Assembly (NCBI GenBank): GCA_964493205.1
Contig: CAZBMJ010000015.1
Coordinates: 1-52,642, forward strand
DNA length: 52,642 nt
Reading direction: 5' to 3'
From: CAZBMJ01 sp964493205
GTDB taxonomy: Bacteria; Myxococcota; UBA727; JABDBI01
Of the stretch, positions 16,715-22,923 are shown one piece after another. Made by a program: the position numbers and the translations under genes. The notes beneath the pieces were generated by a model that saw only the letters and a list, made by a program, of their open reading frames with translations, was not told the DNA's origin and searched no databases. The first letter of the stretch is position 1. Every line of letters begins with the position of its first letter.

Positions 16715-17552
16715 AGTTAAAAACACCCCTTTGGGTTTTTCTACCCAATAATCCAGCTTGCACATAGTTACGTAATAATACGCAAGGGCGATATTTATCA
16801 TCCCCTAAGCCCTTATGCAAAACTTCTAAAATAGCCAAACAGGTATCTAGGCCAATAAAATCAGCCAAAGCCAGTGGCCCCATTGGCTGGTTACAGCCAA
16901 GTTTCATGGTAGTATCAATGTCTGTTGCACTTGCCACCCCTTCCATAAGTGCAAAAAATGCTTCGTTAATCATGGGCATCAAAATACGATTAGCAATAAA
17001 CCCAGGATAATCCTTAGCAACAGTAGTAATTTTGCCCATTTTTTCAGCTAGATTACTAATAACATTAAGAGTGTGTTGATCAGTATGATGACCTAAAATA
17101 ATTTCTACCAGCTGCATTATTGGCACAGGATTCATAAAATGCATGCCAATAAATTTGTTTGCTCGGGATGTAAAGCTTGCCAGCTTAGTTATAGATATAG
17201 ATGAAGTATTGCTGGCAATAATCGCTTCTTTGTTTAAAATACTATCTAATAAGCAAAAAACATTTTTTTTAACGCTTTCTTGTTCGCTCACTGCTTCAAT
17301 TACTAGATCGCAATTTTTAATTTTTTCTAAATCAGTGTGCCAAATAATCCGTTCTTGAACTTCTTGAATATTTTTAATAAGGCCTTTGGAAAATAGTTTT
17401 GACAAGCTTTTTTCTACCGACAAAACAGCCTTATTTAAACTTTCTTGGCTATTATCGATCACTATACAAGAAAAGCCGCTACTGGCAGCCACTTGAGCGA
17501 TTCCAGCCCCCATTTGCCCTGCACCAACTACACCAATTCTAGATATTTCCAT
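16704..17552 (-). CDS. 3-hydroxybutyryl-CoA dehydrogenase
   Basis: 282 aa. It oxidises 3-hydroxyacyl-CoA to 3-ketoacyl-CoA with NAD (or the reverse with NADPH in polymer synthesis). The Rossmann motif IGVVGAGQMGAGIA is at the N-terminus; SNTSSISI and GMHFMNPVPIMQLVEII carry the catalytic His region, and GFIANRILMPMINEA starts the helical C-terminal domain. AAAGGA lies 5 nt before the ATG. The thiolase gene is 9 nt upstream and the hydratase overlaps downstream. Confidence 0.94.
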   Translation of the reverse strand: MEISRIGVVGAGQMGAGIAQVAASSGFSCIVIDNSQESLNKAVLSVEKSLSKLFSKGLIKNIQEVQERIIWHTDLEKIKNCDLVIEAVSEQESVKKNVFCLLDSILNKEAIIASNTSSISITKLASFTSRANKFIGMHFMNPVPIMQLVEIILGHHTDQHTLNVISNLAEKMGKITTVAKDYPGFIANRILMPMINEAFFALMEGVASATDIDTTMKLGCNQPMGPLALADFIGLDTCLAILEVLHKGLGDDKYRPCVLLRNYVQAGLLGRKTQRGVFNYDL

Positions 17553-17561
17553 TTGATTCCT

Positions 17562-18710
17562 TTACATCTTCACAACCATGGCTAATGCCTCACCACCACC
17601 AAGACAAATAGCGGCAACGCCATACTTAAAATTATTTACCTGCATAACATTAAGTAACGTCACCAATATTCTGGCTCCACTGGCACCAATAGGATGACCC
17701 AAAGCCACAGCTCCACCAAACATGTTTACTTTTTTCGGATCTAAGTTCAGATCTTTAATACATGCCATAGAAACTACACTAAAGGCCTCATTTATTTCAA
17801 AGCAATCAATATCACTCAAAGATAAATTGGCTTTTTGTAAGGCTTGTTTAATTGCAAAAGCTGGAGCAGTGCTAAATAAAGCTGGTTCATGAGCAAAGTT
17901 AGCCATACTCACAATGCTTGCCATATGCGCCATGCCATGATCTTGTGCACTAGCCTTAGACATAAGCAATAAAGCCGCAGCACCATCGTTGATTTTTGAA
18001 GCATTGGCAGCAGTTATGCTCCCCGTAGGAAAAAAAGCAGGTTTCAACGTAGGCATTTTTTCTGGGCGATAACGCAAGGGTTCCTCATCTTGTTCTACCG
18101 TATTAATAGAAACCAGCTCATTATTAAAAAAGCCTTGTTTTTGAGCAAATATGGCTTTTTCATAGCTTAAAGCCGCGTACTCATCTTGGGCTTGTCTGCT
18201 AAAATTATATATTTGTGCGCAAGCTTCGCTAAATTGCCCCATATGGGCTTTGCTGGCTGGATCAAGCAAGCCATCATTGGTGATCAAATCTGTTAAAGTC
18301 TTATCACCCATGCGCAAACCTATTCTTGATTGCAATAAAGCATGAGGAGCATTACTCATTGATTCCATACCACCAGCGATCACAATTTTGCTATGATTAA
18401 GGGCAATAGCATCATGAGCCATCATTACGGCTTTTAAGCCTGAGCCACAAACTTTATTAACTGTCACGCAAGCACTAGAGACACTTAAGCCTGCTTTTAG
18501 TAATGCTTGCCTAGCTGGAGCTTGCCCAACCCCTGCTTGCAAAACTTGCCCCAAAATAAGTTCATCAATACTTTCTGGGTCAATATCATTTTTTTTAACT
18601 AACGCTTCAATTACAAAAGACGCCAGATCAGGGGCACTAAAATTAGCTAATCCGCCCAAAAAAGCGCCAATGGGCGTACGCAGCCCATCAACTATGACAA
18701 CTTCTTGCAT
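17562..18710 (-). CDS. Acetyl-CoA acetyltransferase (thiolase)
   Basis: 382 aa from the ATG at 18710. The frame could start 27 nt further up, but that would put the N-terminus into the palindromic repeat at 18727-18796 and give a non-conserved extension. It condenses two acetyl-CoA or splits acetoacetyl-CoA. The nucleophile is Cys88 in NKVCGSGLKAV; the C-terminal motifs are GGAVALGHPIGASGAR and CLGGGEALA with the second catalytic Cys. It is the first gene of the oxidation run thl-hbd-ech-acd-hmgL, and the upstream repeat may separate it from ctaA. Confidence 0.94.
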   Translation of the reverse strand: MQEVVIVDGLRTPIGAFLGGLANFSAPDLASFVIEALVKKNDIDPESIDELILGQVLQAGVGQAPARQALLKAGLSVSSACVTVNKVCGSGLKAVMMAHDAIALNHSKIVIAGGMESMSNAPHALLQSRIGLRMGDKTLTDLITNDGLLDPASKAHMGQFSEACAQIYNFSRQAQDEYAALSYEKAIFAQKQGFFNNELVSINTVEQDEEPLRYRPEKMPTLKPAFFPTGSITAANASKINDGAAALLLMSKASAQDHGMAHMASIVSMANFAHEPALFSTAPAFAIKQALQKANLSLSDIDCFEINEAFSVVSMACIKDLNLDPKKVNMFGGAVALGHPIGASGARILVTLLNVMQVNNFKYGVAAICLGGGEALAMVVKM

Positions 18711-18726
18711 TTGATTTATACACCCT

Positions 18727-18796
18727 AGGGCCGGCACAGGGACCGGCCCCTACAATTAGGCAGGAAAATGTAGGGGCCGGTCCCTGTGCCGGCCCT
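18727..18796. repeat. Perfect 28-bp inverted repeat, GGGCCGGCACAGGG family
   Basis: The left arm 18727-18754 (AGGGCCGGCACAGGGACC...CCTACA) and right arm 18769-18796 are exact reverse complements, with a 14-nt loop. The arms are far more GC-rich than the surroundings. It fills nearly all of the gap between the ctaA stop and the thiolase start, so it could end or protect the ctaA transcript. A second copy is at 23155-23249. The structure is REP-like; no RAYT transposase gene is in the window. Confidence 0.88.
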
Positions 18797-18799
18797 AAT

Positions 18800-19711
18800 T
18801 TAGAATTGGGCGCGATTAGGTTGTTGCACCCCAACACTTCCCAAATTCAGTAAATACACTACCAAAAGCGAAGCTAATAAAAGTGCACCAAAACCGGTAT
18901 GGGTTGCCACAACATGAGCTGATCTAATTGTATGGATAGTCATTAAGCCTAAAGCTATTTGGCAAAAAGTAATGAAAACTGGCAATATACTTAGTGTTTT
19001 AACCAAGTTATCGCCTCTGCTTACGGCCAAAGCACGGGATTTGGCAGATGCATAAATAACTATAAAAAATAAGGCATAGCCAAAAAAGCGGTGACTCATA
19101 TGTAATTGGCCCAAGAAATAGGTAGGCCATAAAACAGGCCCACAGCCCAATAAATCATCTCCGCAAGCCATACCAGCACCTAAATGTCTAACAACCCCAC
19201 CCAAAACTAACTGCAAAAGAGTCAGCATAATAGCTAAAAGCATAAAAGTTTGAGATTTTTCAAACAATGGCATGGGTTTAAACTTAGGTGATAATTTAAA
19301 AGATATGACAACTAACAAAGAAAAAAACAACATTCCAAATACTAAGTGTAATGTGGAAACCAACGCAGATAGATTTAAAAGCACAGTAATACCTCCCAAT
19401 GTACCCTGTAAAATAACTAAAAACAAAGCCAAACATGCTAGTTGCTTAGTTTTTTTATCACAAATAGAACGCAAACAACTAACAGTTAAAAAAACAGTAA
19501 AAATCCCTACAACACTAGCCGCAAGCCTATGCCCATGTTCATAAAGCACCCCGCCCTTCATTACTGGAAATATTTCTCCATTGCAGGTTGGGAAAAAAAA
19601 CCAATCAGGACAGGCCATTGAAGCCCCCATAGGGTTAACCAATCCCCCAATTACCAACAATATCCAAGTAAAAAGCATAGTTAAGAGTGATAAAGCAAAT
19701 AATCTATTCAT
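18800..19711 (-). CDS. ctaA: Heme A synthase, COX15/CtaA family
   Basis: 303 aa from the ATG at 19711; a TTG 21 nt upstream is also in frame, but AAAGG about 10 nt ahead and the usual start (short tail, then TM1) favour the ATG. It oxidises the methyl group of heme O to make heme A for aa3-type oxidases, in the inner membrane. About eight hydrophobic helices are visible, with heme-ligand His candidates in YEHGHRLA, STLHLVFGM, HMSHRFFGY and VATHTGFGA. Paired extracytoplasmic Cys residues occur in MACPDWFFFPTCNG and ACGDDLLGCG, as in Bacillus-type CtaA. No ctaB or oxidase subunit gene is in the window. Confidence 0.93.
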   Translation of the reverse strand: MNRLFALSLLTMLFTWILLVIGGLVNPMGASMACPDWFFFPTCNGEIFPVMKGGVLYEHGHRLAASVVGIFTVFLTVSCLRSICDKKTKQLACLALFLVILQGTLGGITVLLNLSALVSTLHLVFGMLFFSLLVVISFKLSPKFKPMPLFEKSQTFMLLAIMLTLLQLVLGGVVRHLGAGMACGDDLLGCGPVLWPTYFLGQLHMSHRFFGYALFFIVIYASAKSRALAVSRGDNLVKTLSILPVFITFCQIALGLMTIHTIRSAHVVATHTGFGALLLASLLVVYLLNLGSVGVQQPNRAQF

Positions 19712-19973
19712 AAACACCAAGCCTTTTGGCAATTCGATCCAGATCAGGCATACATTTAAACACCAACAGATTTTACTACCTATTAATCTTTATCTTTGCA
19801 ATAACAAACCCTTAGGAGTGTGTTTAATGGTAAAAAAATTTTAAAAATTATAAAAAATGAATTTTTATCATGTATTTCGATCTTAGTAATACTACATATG
19901 AATGAGAGCTAGTGTATTAATGGTTAAAAAATGTTTTTAAATAGTATATTTTAAAAATATTTGCTGGCAGTGC
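19712..19973. other. AT-rich intergenic sequence between divergent genes
   Basis: Together with the promoter and leader below, this forms the 413-nt gap between ctaA (minus) and the lipoprotein gene at 20125 (plus). It must hold the ctaA promoter, but I see no convincing -35/-10 pair on the minus strand. No ORF or hairpin stands out. Confidence 0.5.
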
Positions 19974-20001
19974 TTGACAACATAATCTGCTCGCCTATTA
20001 T
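19974..20001 (+). promoter_or_regulatory. Sigma70-type promoter of the Cys-rich lipoprotein gene
   Basis: Consensus TTGACA at 19974-19979 and TATTAT at 19996-20001, with a 16-nt spacer. Transcription would start near 20008, giving a leader of about 115 nt before the ATG at 20125. This is the best consensus promoter I see in the window. Confidence 0.7.
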
Positions 20002-20007
20002 TGCACA

Positions 20008-20124
20008 TGAATGGTGAATAAAGCGGGCAGAATTTTGTCCGTTGTTAGACATCGGTTCTTTCTCGCAAATAGTTTAGCGAGATTTAAGAGCTTTATTAAA
20101 GGCTTTTTACTAAGGGAGTTAATA
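20008..20124 (+). promoter_or_regulatory. Structured 5' leader of the lipoprotein mRNA
   Basis: It contains a hairpin CGGGCA (20024-20029) / TGTCCG (20036-20041, one G-U) and a second, perfect TCTCGC (20061-20066) / GCGAGA (20077-20082). A weaker AGCTTTA / TAAAGGCT pairing follows, with a short T run before the Shine-Dalgarno AAGGGAG. It matches no riboswitch class known to me. Such a long, folded leader is unusual among the short leaders of this window. Confidence 0.4.
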
Positions 20125-20538
20125 ATGAAAAAAATTATATCGATATTGTCAGTTTCACTTTTTGCTGTTGTTTTTGCTGCTGGTTGTGGCGAAGGCAAGC
20201 ATAAAGAATGTTCAGCTGCTAAAACTGAAAAAGCATGTACAACTGAGTCTAACTTTGAACCAGCAGCAAAATGTGTATTTAAATACACAACTCCTGCTGA
20301 TGCTACTGATGCAAACAAAGAAGCTAAAGATAAGGGTACTTGCGTAAAACAAGGTGAAGATAAAGCTGATTTTGAAACTGCTTGTAAGGGTGTGAAGGTT
20401 AGTGCTACCGCTGCAGCAGCAACTGCGTGTGCAGATGCTGTAAAGCAATTCAAAAACACAAAACATACTTGTGTAAATAAAACAACACAAAGTACTACTG
20501 TAGGCCATGACGTTTGTGACTTTACAGAAGGTAAATAA
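20125..20538 (+). CDS. Small Cys-rich lipoprotein
   Basis: 137 aa from the ATG at 20125, which has AAGGGAG 7 nt ahead; the open frame reaches further up but without a site. The signal peptide ends in the lipobox FAAGC, so Cys21 would be lipidated. Eight more cysteines follow at 29, 38, 50, 73, 87, 102, 116 and 131, evenly spread, allowing up to four disulfides; the mature part is Lys/Ala/Thr-rich. The family is not recognised. It has its own strong promoter and a strong terminator (20570-20599), so it is a monocistronic and probably highly expressed gene. It lies at the left edge of the accessory island. Confidence 0.85.
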   Translation: MKKIISILSVSLFAVVFAAGCGEGKHKECSAAKTEKACTTESNFEPAAKCVFKYTTPADATDANKEAKDKGTCVKQGEDKADFETACKGVKVSATAAAATACADAVKQFKNTKHTCVNKTTQSTTVGHDVCDFTEGK

Positions 20539-20569
20539 TCTCTGTTAATTCATAGATTATGTTAAAAAG

Positions 20570-20599
20570 CGGGTTCCCTTTGGGGAGCCTGTTTTTTTT
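20570..20599 (+). terminator. Rho-independent terminator of the lipoprotein gene
   Basis: The stem is CGGGTTCCC / GGGGAGCCTG (with G-U pairs) and a TTT-type loop, followed by eight T residues. It lies about 30 nt after the stop at 20538. A related but weaker sequence (GGGTTCC...GGGGAGCTCGTTTTT) occurs at 22138-22166 beside the second MITE. Confidence 0.85.
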
Positions 20600-20630
20600 G
20601 TTTAAGGTTCCTACGTGCCACGCATTGTGC

Positions 20631-20819
20631 CTGTATCTTATACACAAATCCAGATAATATATTGCTTTTTCAGCCGCTTCCTACGTAGCGTGACTTGTTC
20701 ACGCTATCCAGAAAACTAATTCTTACATTGTAAAAAATTAATTATCTGGTTGCCGCGGACAAGCCGACGGCACGTAGAGAGTAACTAAACAGTGCTTTTA
20801 ACTTGTGTATAAGATACAG
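20631..20819. mobile_element. 189-bp MITE with Tn5/IS50-like ends, copy 1
   Basis: The left end is CTGTATCTTATACACAA (20631-20647), and the right end is its exact inverse (20803-20819). Read inward, the right end CTGTATCTTATACACAAGT matches the IS50 outside end CTGACTCTTATACACAAGT at 17 of 19 positions. The flanks GCATTGTGC (20622-20630) and GCCTTGTGC (20820-20828) form a 9-bp target duplication with one mismatch, the length used by IS50/IS4-type transposases. No coding capacity. The interior carries a CTACGT-type palindromic element (20681-20777). A transposase must be elsewhere or lost. Confidence 0.8.
20681..20777. repeat. Palindromic element inside MITE copy 1
   Basis: It begins CTACGTAGCG with a hairpin GCGTGA-CTTGT-TCACGC, has ATCCAG...ATCTGG in the middle and ends with the hairpin half GCCGCGGACAAGCCGACGGC and CACGTAG. 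It has the layout of the 8398-8496 element, although the sequence has diverged. The same element is in the second MITE at 21971-22067. Confidence 0.65.
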
Positions 20820-20863
20820 GCCTTGTGCAGGGCATCCAGAAAATTAAACTTTACAATTTATAC

Positions 20864-20892
20864 TTGCATCTGATACCTGTTTTTGATATCAT
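20864..20892 (+). promoter_or_regulatory. Promoter of hicAB, apparently leaderless
   Basis: TTGCAT (20864-20869), 17-nt spacer, TATCAT (20887-20892). The expected start point, about 7 nt downstream, falls on or next to the hicA ATG at 20899. No Shine-Dalgarno site precedes that ATG. It lies just right of the MITE-interrupted element. Confidence 0.5.
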
Positions 20893-20898
20893 ACATTT

Positions 20899-21162
20899 AT
20901 GCAGAAGAAACATAAAAAAACCTTAAGTTTAATCTTCCATAAACCAACTAGGTCTGATGTGGTATGGAAAGAAATCGAACAACTGTTAATTGCACTAGGA
21001 GCAGAATTAACTGAAGGTCGTGGTTCAAGAGTTAGAATTTTTTTAAATGGAGTAAAAGCTGTTTTTCATAGACCACATCCTCAAAAGGAAACTGATAAAG
21101 GTGCCCTATCTTCAATGAAAAGATTTTTAGAAGCCGCAGGAGTTAAAAATGATGAAATATAA
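20899..21162 (+). CDS. hicA: HicA-family mRNA interferase toxin
   Basis: 87 aa. HicA toxins have a dsRNA-binding-like fold and cut mRNA; a single His is catalytic. Here the motif is GSRVRIFLNGVKAVFHRPHP (residues about 42-61), with the active His in FHRPHP. The preceding TRSDVVWKEIEQLLIALGAEL helix is typical of the longer HicA group. The stop lies 14 nt inside the hicB frame, so toxin and antitoxin are translationally coupled, toxin first. No ribosome binding site is seen, and the promoter suggests a leaderless message, which would keep toxin translation low or make it depend on special ribosomes; that is inference. Confidence 0.9.
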   Translation: MQKKHKKTLSLIFHKPTRSDVVWKEIEQLLIALGAELTEGRGSRVRIFLNGVKAVFHRPHPQKETDKGALSSMKRFLEAAGVKNDEI

Positions 21163-21475
21163 AGGATATATGGCAAAAATTGAGTTTGATGATAAAGCAG
21201 AAATTTTTCATGGAGAGGTTGCCAATCTAAAAGATGTTATTACTTTTCAAGGAAAAAGTGTCACTGAACTAAAAACAGCTTTTAAAGACTCTGTTGATGA
21301 CTATTTAGAATTTTGCAAAGAACGTAAAGAAAGTCCTGAAAAGCCTTTTTCTGGCACTTTCCCAATACGTGTAACCCCTCAAGAACATCAAGTATTTTAT
21401 TTAGCATCTGTACGTGCAAAGATGAGTATGAATTTATGGATTAAAGAGACATTAAAAAAGGCTGTTAATTCATAG
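21149..21475 (+). CDS. hicB: HicB-family antitoxin
   Basis: 108 aa (start ATGATG; either Met is possible). The N-terminal partial RNase H-like fold MKYKGYMAKIEFDDKAEIFHGEVANL neutralises HicA. The C-terminal 40 residues (FPIRVTPQEHQVFYLASVRAKMSMNLWIKETL in outline) resemble the ribbon-helix-helix DNA-binding part that autoregulates the operon. It overlaps hicA by 14 nt. The stop at 21475 is followed within 20 nt by the promoter of the Cys-rich gene. Confidence 0.9.
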   Translation: MMKYKGYMAKIEFDDKAEIFHGEVANLKDVITFQGKSVTELKTAFKDSVDDYLEFCKERKESPEKPFSGTFPIRVTPQEHQVFYLASVRAKMSMNLWIKETLKKAVNS

Positions 21476-21493
21476 TTGCTTTTTGGATTTTTA

Positions 21494-21522
21494 TTGTTAG
21501 GTAATCACAACTAACTTAAAAT
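21494..21522 (+). promoter_or_regulatory. Promoter of Cys-rich gene copy 1
   Basis: TTGTTA (21494-21499), 17-nt spacer, TAAAAT (21517-21522). Only 10 nt separate the -10 box from the ATG at 21533, so the leader would be 3-5 nt. The same boxes and spacing are conserved before copy 2 although the spacer has changed. Confidence 0.6.
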
Positions 21523-21532
21523 ATGGTGTTTC

Positions 21533-21748
21533 ATGAACGTTTATTCTTGTTGTAAATGTAATATGTCTGTAAAAATCCCTACTTGTGCTAAATGCGGATG
21601 TGAACTTAAACATTCTCAAATAAAAGTAGATAATAAAGATGTGCAAGTTTGTAGCTGTCCTTCTGGGTGTGGCAAAATCAAATCCCCACAATGTTGCGGA
21701 AATGATATGGAAGTAAGCAAATGTTGCGATATGAAAGATAAGAAGTAA
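21533..21748 (+). CDS. Small Cys-rich, probably metal-binding protein, copy 1
   Basis: 71 aa with 13 cysteines (at 6, 7, 9, 18, 21, 23, 40, 42, 46, 54, 55, 64, 65), in the patterns CCxC, CxxCxC, CxCxxxC, CC and CC. CAKCGCEL and CCGNDM resemble zinc-ribbon knuckles of small bacterial and archaeal zinc proteins; a metallothionein-like role in zinc, copper or iron handling is possible. There is no signal peptide, so it is cytoplasmic. It is 98-99 percent identical to the gene at 22924 (Asn57 here, Ser57 there). Only GGTG precedes the ATG, with no good Shine-Dalgarno site. I do not recognise a named family. Confidence 0.8.
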   Translation: MNVYSCCKCNMSVKIPTCAKCGCELKHSQIKVDNKDVQVCSCPSGCGKIKSPQCCGNDMEVSKCCDMKDKK

Positions 21749-21900
21749 AAGAAATATTCACCAAAAAGATTGATGTATAATTTGTCCTCCATCTAGGGTT
21801 TGGTCGCGCCTTTGACGCTTGGTCACCCTAGGCTGACAATATTTATTGCCGTTGGCAAATAAGAATTTAGATTAACGTGAGCTAACTGTTTAGTTACTCT
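21749..21900. other. Non-coding stretch with two weak hairpins
   Basis: This is the left part of the 416-nt gap up to higA; the rest is MITE copy 2 and its flanks. CTAGGGT (21793-21799) pairs with ACCCTAG (21825-21831) around a 25-nt loop that contains TTGGTC at both ends. A second hairpin TTGCC-GTT-GGCAA lies near 21846-21860. Neither has a T tract. Sequence from about 21886 (ACTGTTTAGTTACTCTCTACGTGCC in two parts) is the inverse of a piece of the MITE interior. Confidence 0.45.
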
Positions 21901-21920
21901 CTACGTGCCATGCCTTGTGC

Positions 21921-22109
21921 CTGTATCTTATACACAAATCCAGATAATATATTGCTTTTTCAGCCGCTTCCTACGTAGCGTGACTTGTTCACGCTATCCA
22001 GAAAACTAATTCTTACATTGTAAAAAATTAATTATCTGGTTGCCGCGGACAAGCCGACGGCACGTAGAAAGTAACTAAACAGTGCTTTTAACTTTTGTAT
22101 AAGATACAG
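21921..22109. mobile_element. 189-bp MITE with Tn5/IS50-like ends, copy 2
   Basis: Same length and almost the same sequence as copy 1. The left end CTGTATCTTATACACAA is identical; the right end has one change (TTTTG for TTGTG). The flanks GCCTTGTGC and GGACAAGCC are not a direct duplication, unlike copy 1, although the inverse of the right flank, GGCTTGTCC, resembles the left one. No coding capacity. The interior palindromic element lies at 21971-22067. Confidence 0.78.
21971..22067. repeat. Palindromic element inside MITE copy 2
   Basis: The same 97-bp element as at 20681-20777, starting CTACGTAGCG and ending CACGTAG, identical by eye. Confidence 0.65.
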
Positions 22110-22164
22110 GGACAAGCCACAGTACGTAGAAATGAATGGGTTCCTTTTTGTGGGGAGCTCGTTT

Positions 22165-22521
22165 TTATTGTTGGCCAAGCAAGGCAATTAAGGGTATGCC
22201 AAAAGTTTTATTTAAGGTTTTAATCATTTTTAAGGTAAGGCTTCTTTTGTGATTAAAAATTTCAGATACACGAGCTCTTGAACCAAGACATGATTCTAAA
22301 TCTTTTCTTGTAAGTTGCATTTGTTCCATTCTAAACTTAATTGCTTCCACTGGATCTGGTGGATCAATGGGGTAATTTTTGCGCTCATAATCTTCAACTA
22401 ACACAGTCAAAATCTCTAACTGATCAAATTTAGTTGTTTTAGGCTTTGCATCCAGTAGCAAATCTATATTTGCCAAAGCATCAATATAGTCTTTTTGTGT
22501 TCTTATAGGTTTGATAAGCAT
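22165..22521 (-). CDS. higA: HigA-family antitoxin, helix-turn-helix
   Basis: 118 aa. Antitoxin of a HigBA pair and probable autorepressor. The N-terminal half is helical and acidic; the C-terminal half has the Xre-type helix-turn-helix: AIKFRMEQMQLTRKDLESCLGSRARVSEIFNHKRSLTL in outline, residues about 64-101. The start is 1 nt after the stop of the toxin gene, which indicates coupling, and the order toxin-antitoxin is the usual HigBA order. It ends next to MITE copy 2, and no own terminator is seen on this strand. Confidence 0.88.
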   Translation of the reverse strand: MLIKPIRTQKDYIDALANIDLLLDAKPKTTKFDQLEILTVLVEDYERKNYPIDPPDPVEAIKFRMEQMQLTRKDLESCLGSRARVSEIFNHKRSLTLKMIKTLNKTFGIPLIALLGQQ

Positions 22522-22522
22522 T

Positions 22523-22819
22523 TTAAACCTCCCTAATGTTTATTTTATCGTACTGTTTATGAGTACCAATAAATCTAATGTAAATAGTTCGAGATGCATA
22601 TTTCACAAAGACAACTAAACGATACTTGTTTCCAGCAATATTAAAGATTACGCGCTCACCAACAAAACTTGCATTCCTAAATTGAAATTTAATATCACTT
22701 GTTTTACCCCAATTTGCCTCAATTGCTTCTGCATACCAGGCCTTAAGTGGTTGCTCAGCATCTTCGCATCCAATTTTTTGCCAAAAATCCCGCAGCATTT
22801 TAATCGCAATAACTCTCAT
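22523..22819 (-). CDS. higB: HigB-family mRNA interferase toxin
   Basis: 98 aa from the ATG at 22819, which gives the family start MRVIAIKMLRDFW; an ATG 24 nt further up is also in frame, and neither has a clear ribosome binding site. HigB toxins are RelE-like ribosome-dependent mRNA endonucleases. Family marks are ADIKF-like SDIKFQFRNASFVGERVIFNIAGNKYRL and the C-terminal VKYASRTIYIRFIGTHKQYDKI (both shown here only as landmarks), with basic and His/Tyr residues at the end. Co-transcribed with higA. Confidence 0.88.
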   Translation of the reverse strand: MRVIAIKMLRDFWQKIGCEDAEQPLKAWYAEAIEANWGKTSDIKFQFRNASFVGERVIFNIAGNKYRLVVFVKYASRTIYIRFIGTHKQYDKINIREV

Positions 22820-22883
22820 TAAGTCTACATAACATGTTACCATATTGGGATCAAGTAAATTTCAAATGCTTTTTGCTTTTTCA

Positions 22884-22912
22884 TTGTTAGGTAATCATAA
22901 ATAATCTAAAAT
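22884..22912 (+). promoter_or_regulatory. Promoter of Cys-rich gene copy 2
   Basis: TTGTTA (22884-22889), 17-nt spacer, TAAAAT (22907-22912). The ATG at 22924 is 11 nt after the -10 box, so the leader would be about 4-5 nt. Boxes and spacing are the same as in copy 1. Confidence 0.6.
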
Positions 22913-22923
22913 TATGGTGTTTT

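Larger units (their letters stand above)
20610..20860. repeat. CTACGTGCC palindromic element interrupted by a MITE
   Basis: The left part CTACGTGCCACGCATTGTGC (20611-20630) and the right part GCCTTGTGCAGGGCATCCAG (20820-20839) join into the left half of the element seen at 8398 when the 189-bp insertion and one copy of the 9-bp target duplication are removed. The second half of the element is absent or unrecognisable after 20860. Confidence 0.65.
21901..22129. repeat. CTACGTGCC palindromic element whose centre is replaced by a MITE
   Basis: The left flank CTACGTGCCATGCCTTGTGC (21901-21920) is the left half-hairpin of the element; the right flank GGACAAGCCACAGTACGTAG (22110-22129) is its right half-hairpin. 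The part between the two hairpin loops is missing, and the MITE stands in its place. Confidence 0.6.

Noticed and set aside
19998..20459. 153-aa minus-strand frame over the Cys-rich lipoprotein gene
   Set aside because: It is antisense to a gene with a strong promoter, SD, lipobox and terminator; no SD of its own.
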